From contig JAEINP010000047.1 in assembly GCA_016342355.1 (NCBI GenBank), positions 1 to 36,429 on the forward strand: DNA of 36,429 bases, given 5' to 3'. Below the pieces are notes generated by a model. That model was not told the origin of the DNA. It worked only from the letters and a program-made list of their open reading frames with translations, and did no database searches. The DNA is from Desulfatibacillum sp. GTDB taxonomy: Bacteria; Desulfobacterota; Desulfobacteria; Desulfobacterales; Desulfatibacillaceae. Positions within the stretch are counted from its first letter, which is position 1. Every line of letters begins with the position of its first letter. A program made the translations under genes and the position numbers. Below are positions 31,148 through 36,429 of this stretch, piece after piece.

Positions 31148-33162
31148 AAAGCCCCCGTTTCTTCCTGGGCGCCACGCTCCTGTTCTGGGGCTGGCAGACC
31201 GACATGTTGCTCCTGGGCGCTCTTATGGCTCTGGTCATCGAATCCACATGGTTGATCCATTGGAGATGGAACTTTTCAGACAAGGATTTCAACCGAATTG
31301 CCGACCTTTGCGCCCTGATTTTTATGGTGATTTTGGGATACCGGTTCGCCATGGACAGATCTTCCAGCACCTTGCTGGATTTGCTGCAAATTATGCCCAT
31401 TCCCTTTTTCCCCCTGCTCGCCTGTCAGCATTACGGGGCCATTGGCGGCGTCGATACCAGCGCCTTGTTCTACTCGTCCCGCCAAAGGCGCAGGGAAAAC
31501 CCCAACCTGCCCCGCAATGTGTTGGACATCAGTCTTCCCTACGCCCTGGCCTGTGTGCTTTCGGCCAGCGCCGCCAATGCCCGCGCCACCTTTTTTGTCG
31601 GGTTTCTGGTTTTGTCTGTCTGGGCTTTATGGAAAACCCGGCCCCGGCGTTTTGGGCTGAAAGTGTGGATACCCCTTATGATTGTGGCCATAGGGGCTGG
31701 TTATGCTTCCCAACACGGGCTGAAAAATCTCCAGACCATGGTGGAACAGGCCGTGTTGGACTGGTATGAAAGCTCCCACGAAACCAAAGAGGATGCCTAT
31801 AAGACCCTCACCAGCCTGGGGGAAATGGGCCGTTTGAAACTTTCACACCATATTGTAATCCGCATCCTCAGCAAGCCGGGAGACTTTGTCCCCGGGCTTT
31901 TGAGGTCCGCTGCCTACAACTCCTATTTTTCAGGAAACTGGGTTGCCAGGGACGCGAGTTTCGCCCCGGTCGCCCATGATCACGTCAGAGACCTGTGGTT
32001 CTATGGTGAGGCCCCTGATTTCTCTCGGGAAATCACAATGTCCATGTACCTGAAAGACGGGACAGGCTTGCTTAGCCTTCCTCATGGGGCCTATGAAATA
32101 CAAGGGATGAAGGCCCGCAACCTGGAACGTAATCCCTATGGAGCTGTTGTGGTGGATCTCGCGCCGGACCTGGCCGTGTTTTCTGTGAAATACGGAGACA
32201 GTGCGGGCCGGATAAAGCCTCCTGGCCCGGAAGACCTGCGCATTCCCGTGGAAATCGCTTCGGCCATCTCCCTGCAAGTCCGCTCGCTTGACCTGCCAGG
32301 GAAAACACCCCGGGAAAAGATTCGCGCCATTCAAGGTTATTTTTTTCCCCGATTCAAGTACTCCCTGGAGCTTTTGGACAAGGGGGACCGGGAAACCGCC
32401 CTGGAGCGTTTTTTGTTGGATACCAAAAAGGGCCACTGTGAATATTTTGCCACGGCCACGGTGCTGCTTTTACGGGAGGCGGGTGTTCCCGCCAGGTACG
32501 CTACCGGGTTCGCCGTCATGGAGGCTGGGCCGGAAGGCCAATGGATCGTCCGGGCTCGCCATGCCCATGCATGGGCGCTGGCCTATGTGGATGGAAAATG
32601 GGTGGATATTGACACCACCCCCGGAGAATGGGCGGAAGAGGAAAAACAGGGGGAATCTCATTTTCAGGGACTGTATGACGCGGTTTCCAACCTGTGGTGG
32701 CGGATATCCATGGGAAGGCTGGAGGGGCCGGACACCAGCCAGGGTGTGAAGGACTTTTTGTTGTTGTCCCTAATTCCCCTTTTGGCATTTTTGGCATGGA
32801 GGCTCTTTATCAAGGAACGGGTGGGAACAAAAAATGAAGGGCTAAAAGCCGCTTCAGTTTTTCCTGGCAAGGATTCCGAATTCTACCAAATAGAAAAAAC
32901 CCTTGCCTCCCGGGGTTACGGCAGGCAACCTGGGGAGAACCTGTCCCTGTGGCATGATCGTCTGGATAGGGATTATCCTGGCGCCATGGGGCCGGACACC
33001 CTCCGGGTCATTATTGGCCTTCATTATCAATACCGCTTTGATCCCCTTGGGCTAAACAAAAATGACCGCCAAAGGCTGGCGACCCTTGCCAAAGAGTGGC
33101 TGGACGGCTATGATAAATTCTTTGAAACCGGCAAGGAAAGGAACAACCATGCAGATATCTGA
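31144..33162 (+). CDS. TgpA-like membrane transglutaminase/protease-like protein
   Basis: This 672-residue inner-membrane protein has about six membrane segments at the N-terminus (to about residue 190), a large periplasmic part with a transglutaminase-like domain, another membrane segment at about 537-556 and a cytoplasmic C-terminal domain of the DUF4129 kind. The catalytic triad is complete: Cys432 (GHCEYFA), His475 (HAHAWA) and Asp490 (VDIDTTPGEW). ATG 31144 overlaps the DUF58 stop as ATGA; the frame is open upstream to 31096 but that is inside DUF58. The family may cross-link or cleave envelope proteins; the substrate is unknown. Confidence 0.92.
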   Translation: MKSPRFFLGATLLFWGWQTDMLLLGALMALVIESTWLIHWRWNFSDKDFNRIADLCALIFMVILGYRFAMDRSSSTLLDLLQIMPIPFFPLLACQHYGAIGGVDTSALFYSSRQRRRENPNLPRNVLDISLPYALACVLSASAANARATFFVGFLVLSVWALWKTRPRRFGLKVWIPLMIVAIGAGYASQHGLKNLQTMVEQAVLDWYESSHETKEDAYKTLTSLGEMGRLKLSHHIVIRILSKPGDFVPGLLRSAAYNSYFSGNWVARDASFAPVAHDHVRDLWFYGEAPDFSREITMSMYLKDGTGLLSLPHGAYEIQGMKARNLERNPYGAVVVDLAPDLAVFSVKYGDSAGRIKPPGPEDLRIPVEIASAISLQVRSLDLPGKTPREKIRAIQGYFFPRFKYSLELLDKGDRETALERFLLDTKKGHCEYFATATVLLLREAGVPARYATGFAVMEAGPEGQWIVRARHAHAWALAYVDGKWVDIDTTPGEWAEEEKQGESHFQGLYDAVSNLWWRISMGRLEGPDTSQGVKDFLLLSLIPLLAFLAWRLFIKERVGTKNEGLKAASVFPGKDSEFYQIEKTLASRGYGRQPGENLSLWHDRLDRDYPGAMGPDTLRVIIGLHYQYRFDPLGLNKNDRQRLATLAKEWLDGYDKFFETGKERNNHADI

Positions 33163-33337
33163 AACAACCTTTTCCCCCAAATGTTTAGCGTGCGGAGGGG
33201 AAACCTTTATCCAGGGAAAATGCGATCACTCCAAGGTGGTGTGCAAATCCTGCAATAAAGCCTTTCCCTTTGACGACTACCAGGAGGCCTTCGAAGCCTA
33301 CATAGAAGACTCCTGCAAGTTCGAGGAAAACGAATAG
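33149..33337 (+). CDS. Small zinc-ribbon-like protein
   Basis: This 62-residue protein has two CxxC knuckles (Cys12/Cys15 and Cys32/Cys35) with extra Cys25 and Cys56, consistent with a zinc ribbon. The second half is acidic and helical. Its ATG overlaps the end of the transglutaminase gene and is preceded by AAGGAAAGG, so it is the last gene of that operon. An upstream frame extension to 33062 is within the transglutaminase gene and improbable. No function is assigned. Confidence 0.75.
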   Translation: MQISETTFSPKCLACGGETFIQGKCDHSKVVCKSCNKAFPFDDYQEAFEAYIEDSCKFEENE

Positions 33338-33364
33338 TCACTCCGGCGGCGGCTACTTCCCGCG

Positions 33365-33844
33365 TCAATCCACCACTTTCAGCCAGTCTTTGCAAAGCCG
33401 CCGGAAAACCTCGTGGATATAAACCACCCCGATTACCACCCCGTCTTTTACCACGGGGAGACGGCGGATTTTCTTCCGCACCATGCGGTCCACCAGCACC
33501 AGAATATGCTCGTCCATGGCGGCGACCGAAACCTGGGATGTCATGACATGCTTGACGCTCAACCCCTTGAATCGTTCGATGTACAAGGTGATGTCCCCCA
33601 GGTCCATGCCCGTATTGTCCTCCATGTAATCGAAAAACGGGGGACGCAGATTGTAGAGAATGTCCATCATGGAAATGACCCCGGCCATTCCGCCCATGGG
33701 GTCAGTCACCATCAGGCTGATGGTCTTGTACCCGGACTCCCGAATCCTGCCGTTGAAAATCCGTTCCACAGCCTCCATCACCGGAGCATCCATGGAAATG
33801 GTTTCAAATTCGGTGGACATGACGTCCTTGGCTGTCAACTTCAT
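33365..33844 (-). CDS. CBS-domain protein, paralog A
   Basis: This 159-residue protein consists of two CBS motifs (about 5-65 and 95-150) joined by a helical linker (PPFFDYMEDN). CBS pairs bind adenosine nucleotides such as AMP, ATP or SAM and act as regulatory modules; no effector domain is attached. DVMSTEF and KHVMTSQV mark the starts of the two motifs and GVISMMDIL the end of the first. ATG 33844 follows GGAGGAGG and matches the start of its paralog at 34662; an in-frame codon at 33859 is a less likely start. It is about 74 percent identical to the paralog by eye alignment. Confidence 0.88.
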   Translation of the reverse strand: MKLTAKDVMSTEFETISMDAPVMEAVERIFNGRIRESGYKTISLMVTDPMGGMAGVISMMDILYNLRPPFFDYMEDNTGMDLGDITLYIERFKGLSVKHVMTSQVSVAAMDEHILVLVDRMVRKKIRRLPVVKDGVVIGVVYIHEVFRRLCKDWLKVVD

Positions 33845-33916
33845 ACACGCCTCCTCCATTCCTGGTAAACAGTTTGCCGTTCTGTTTGCGAAGGTTTTTT
33901 TCCGTATTCAATAGCA

Positions 33917-33964
33917 TCCCGGAATTACGGGATAAGTATACCTTGTCCGGATTGCTTAAGGCAA
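33917..33964 (-). promoter_or_regulatory. Promoter of CBS paralog A with adjacent inverted repeat
   Basis: On the minus strand TTGCCT (33959-33964, 4 of 6) and TATACT (33935-33940, 5 of 6) are 18 bases apart. TCCCG/CGGGA (33917-33932) lies immediately downstream of the -10 and could be an operator or a 5' RNA hairpin. Confidence 0.5.
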
Positions 33965-34099
33965 TGCGTGATTGCAGGCGGCAAGGAGACCGTAAAAGCC
34001 CTTACACTTTATGTCTTGGAGGTGAAAGTAAAATAAATAATTTCAAATTGTTGTATGTATAAACGAGAAGGACGGCAAAGGACTTTTGCGGAAATCCGG

Positions 34100-34149
34100 A
34101 AAAAGGCGCGGCAACTTATGGCCCGGGTAACCAAGCCATTTGCCGCGCC
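34100..34149 (-). terminator. Intrinsic terminator of CBS paralog B
   Basis: A 10-bp stem (GGCGCGGCAA 34105-34114 with TTGCCGCGCC 34140-34149) has an inner ATGGC/GCCAT stem in its loop. On the minus strand it is followed by a run of five T (34100-34104). It lies 33 bases after the paralog B stop. Confidence 0.8.
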
Positions 34150-34182
34150 ACCAATCATTTGTCCCAACGGTGAGTCAGAAAG

Positions 34183-34662
34183 TTAAACCGGCACACCCAG
34201 CCATTCCTGGCAGATTTTTTGGTATAACTCACTGATGAAAACCACGCCCACAGCGACCCCGTTTTCTATCACAGGAAGGCGGCGGACTTTTTTCCTCACC
34301 ATGCGGTCCACCAGCACCAGGACATTCTCGTCAACCGAAGCGCCAGAAACCTGGGTGGTCATGACATGCTTGACGCTGAGATCCTTGAATCGTTCCGTGT
34401 ACAGGGAAATGTCTTCCAGATCCATGCCCGCATTGTCTTCCATATAATTGAAAAACGGAGGACGCAGATGGTAGAGGATATCCAGCATGGAAATCACTCC
34501 GGCCAGTCTCCCCATGGGGTCCGTGACCATCAGGCTGATGGTCCTGTACCCTGATTTCCGAACCTTGCCGTTTAAAATCCGTTCCACGGCCTCCATGACA
34601 GGAGCATCCATGGAAATCGTGTCAAACTCCGTTGACATAACATCTTGGGCGGTCAACTTCAT
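34183..34662 (-). CDS. CBS-domain protein, paralog B
   Basis: This 159-residue protein has the same layout as paralog A: two CBS motifs and the PPFFNYMEDN linker. Differences cluster in the last 30 residues and around 103-113. AAGGGAA about nine bases before the ATG is the ribosome binding site. It has its own terminator downstream, so its expression may differ from that of paralog A. Being a stand-alone CBS pair, it probably senses an adenine nucleotide and acts on another protein; which one is unknown. Confidence 0.88.
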   Translation of the reverse strand: MKLTAQDVMSTEFDTISMDAPVMEAVERILNGKVRKSGYRTISLMVTDPMGRLAGVISMLDILYHLRPPFFNYMEDNAGMDLEDISLYTERFKDLSVKHVMTTQVSGASVDENVLVLVDRMVRKKVRRLPVIENGVAVGVVFISELYQKICQEWLGVPV

Positions 34663-34842
34663 AATGGTGTTCCCTTTCCCGCAGCAGCGTGAAGGTCAAA
34701 AATAACGATATCCAATGTGCGGCATCCGATACCAGAACTTGCAGAATAACTACATTTTAAGGAAGTTGGCAAGAGCAACTTGAACGGGGAGAGAGAAAAA
34801 TTGGGGCTGCCAGGAACCAAATTCAAAACTAACCCGTCCTCA

Positions 34843-34880
34843 TAAATAAAAGAGGGAACCCGCGTTGGCAAGTTCCCCCA
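34843..34880 (-). terminator. Terminator of the LVIVD-repeat gene
   Basis: A GGGAAC/GTTCCC stem (34854-34859 with 34872-34877) is followed on the minus strand by TCTTTTATTT. On the plus strand five T (34881-34885) follow as well, so it may work both ways. Confidence 0.6.
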
Positions 34881-34904
34881 TTTTTGTTTTTGTGAAAGCG
34901 GCGC

Positions 34905-36401
34905 TTATTGCGTTTGGGCGCCCAGGCTTCGATAGACTACCAGGCCAAAATGATCCACCCCATACAGATAATTGCCTGAAACAACCAAATCACTGGTGGC
35001 ATATGTTGGGGTATTCAGATTGGAGACATGGCGCGGATTGCCCGGAGCGCTGATGTCAATGACTTCAATGGTTCCCGATCTTTTTTTCGCCATATAGGCA
35101 TATCCGTTTGAAATGGTCACACTCTGGGCATAGCCCTGGAGGGCAATTGAACCGACAAAAAACGGAACTTCCGGATCGGCGACATTGACTATTTGGAGAC
35201 CGCCGTAATAACACGCCACATACGCGTAGTCTCCGGAAACAGCAAGATCTTCCACATATTTGCCGATGTATTTTTTGCCCATTAATCTTGGTTGGAGGGG
35301 ATCGCTTATGTCAATAATTTGAATGCTCTCATAGCTAACCGCCGCATAGGCATAATTTCCGTTAATGGCTATCTGGGCAACAGACCCCGGAATATCCAGC
35401 GAGCTTGCTATAAAGGGGCTGGTTGGATCTGTGATATCAATGATCTGAAGACCATCGGTTGAATCAGTCACATAGGCGTAATTACCTGAAACAGCCACAC
35501 CGCGGAAGCTTGTCGATGCACCAGATTTGTAATTCCACCAGCCGTCATCAGATCCACCGTTATCCTGTGGAAAATCGATTGATATGCTGCTGCCAATATA
35601 CCCCGATCCCCACGTCAGTTCTCCCAAACTTAGTCCGCCTTCCGAGTTGTCAAGCCCGGGAAAGGTCACTGGATGAATGGTTATACCATTGAAGATTGGT
35701 ATGGTGCTATTACAGACCGATCCCACAGAGCCTGTAATAAATGGATCTTTGGGATCGCTTATGTCAACGATCTGCAATCCATGGGAACCATTGGTTATGT
35801 AAGCGAAATCGCCAGCAATCGCCACGTCCTTGTCCTCTTCATATTGCGAAGATAATTTTACCTCACTAATCCTGGTTGGTTTTTTAGGGTCTGAAATATC
35901 GATAACCTGAAGATCGTCGCTATCACCCGCAACAAAGGCGTGATTGCCTGAAACAGCCACACTTATTCCGGGCTCCGGCGTACGCACGGAACCCATTATG
36001 TCATGGTTCTTTAAGTCGCTGATATCATAAAACCATAGGCTGTTTATCCCATCAGCCACATAAAGGCGATTTCCCTGGATCGCAATCGAGTTGACTCCCG
36101 TTTCTGAAAAATCCATGACGCCAACCCCAACAGCAGCCTTCGGTTTTGAGATATCCACAATTTTAACCATACTATTCTCGCATGCCATAATAAGAAAGTC
36201 ACTTTTGACCTCCATGTCTTGGACACATATTTCATACCACGAGTCATCAAAAGTGGGCTCTTTGGGGTTGGAGATATCAATATTGCAAAGGAAAAGCGTA
36301 ATACCGAACCAGGGGTGAATAAGAGTCACATATGCATAGTTTCCTGAGACCACAATATTGATGGCCAGGTAAAAAGTCATATGGCGGAATGAGTCGGGCA
36401 T
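34905..36401 (-). CDS. LVIVD-repeat beta-propeller protein, 5' end uncertain
   Basis: This 498-residue protein is made of about ten LVIVD-type repeats, each with VSGNYAYV followed by LQIVDISDPKDP-like strands, which are expected to fold as beta-propellers at the cell surface. One repeat (about 245-300) carries a long insert with Gly/Ser/Asp-rich sequence. Relatives are normally secreted, but no signal peptide is present: the first repeat begins at about residue 15. An in-frame TGA lies at 36408-36410, just nine bases before the ATG, and I see no ribosome binding site. The true start may lie beyond the window with a frameshift in between, or the gene may be 5' truncated. Confidence 0.7.
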   Translation of the reverse strand: MPDSFRHMTFYLAINIVVSGNYAYVTLIHPWFGITLFLCNIDISNPKEPTFDDSWYEICVQDMEVKSDFLIMACENSMVKIVDISKPKAAVGVGVMDFSETGVNSIAIQGNRLYVADGINSLWFYDISDLKNHDIMGSVRTPEPGISVAVSGNHAFVAGDSDDLQVIDISDPKKPTRISEVKLSSQYEEDKDVAIAGDFAYITNGSHGLQIVDISDPKDPFITGSVGSVCNSTIPIFNGITIHPVTFPGLDNSEGGLSLGELTWGSGYIGSSISIDFPQDNGGSDDGWWNYKSGASTSFRGVAVSGNYAYVTDSTDGLQIIDITDPTSPFIASSLDIPGSVAQIAINGNYAYAAVSYESIQIIDISDPLQPRLMGKKYIGKYVEDLAVSGDYAYVACYYGGLQIVNVADPEVPFFVGSIALQGYAQSVTISNGYAYMAKKRSGTIEVIDISAPGNPRHVSNLNTPTYATSDLVVSGNYLYGVDHFGLVVYRSLGAQTQ

Positions 36402-36429
36402 AGGGGCTCAATAGGCCAAAAACTGCCCG

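Larger units (their letters stand above)
33845..34182. other. Region between the CBS paralogs: promoter of A and terminator of B
   Basis: The 338-base gap has no gene. It carries the promoter candidate for paralog A (33935-33964) with a small inverted repeat just downstream, and the strong terminator for paralog B (34100-34149). The two paralogs thus look like separate transcription units. Confidence 0.6.

Overview
The window looks like chromosomal DNA of a Gram-negative, GC-rich deltaproteobacterium, most likely a Desulfobacteraceae-type sulfate reducer (Desulfatibacillum-like). This is an inference from gene content and style: a short-form Psd next to PssA, FolE2, large secreted SBBP and LVIVD repeat proteins with a dockerin-like calcium-binding tail, lipoprotein vWA proteins, and REP-like palindromic intergenic DNA. 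I see no rRNA, tRNA, CRISPR array, phage or transposase gene.

Layout. (1) 1-2898: a secreted phosphatidylserine-decarboxylase-like enzyme (446-1714) sits between direct copies of a structured repeat (1-190 and 1996-2530). (2) 2899-5776: a lipoprotein alpha/beta hydrolase, then on the minus strand prepilin peptidase, an inositol-monophosphatase-family enzyme and a small Cys-rich protein, ending at a shared terminator. (3) 6022-14519: a housekeeping run on the plus strand in small coupled units: lon-tsaB, psd-pssA, a beta-decarboxylating dehydrogenase, greA, rpoZ-ttcA and folE2, most separated by clear intrinsic terminators. (4) 14581-18573, minus strand: an OmpR-type response regulator, an ADP-ribosylglycohydrolase and a very large sensor histidine kinase; the hydrolase and kinase overlap by ATGA. 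(5) 18836-23138, plus strand: two vWA proteins (one a lipoprotein), a PspA/IM30-like protein and a multi-pass membrane protein. (6) 23491-27747, minus strand: a 1418-residue mosaic surface protein. (7) 28219-33337, plus strand: SCP2-like protein, MoxR ATPase, DUF58 protein, TgpA-like transglutaminase and a small zinc-ribbon protein. (8) 33365-36401, minus strand: two tandem paralogous CBS proteins, each with its own signals, and an LVIVD beta-propeller protein whose 5' end looks damaged or unusual.

The most interesting part is 14.6-33.3 kb. A two-component system with an embedded ADP-ribosylglycohydrolase is divergent from a vWA/vWA/PspA/membrane-protein operon. Five kilobases on, past an opposite-strand surface-protein gene, lies a MoxR/DUF58/transglutaminase operon. 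MoxR ATPases usually work with vWA proteins, so the two plus-strand operons could be parts of one cell-envelope maintenance system controlled by the adjacent kinase. That link is a hypothesis from gene order only. All family calls were made by eye from motifs, without database searches.
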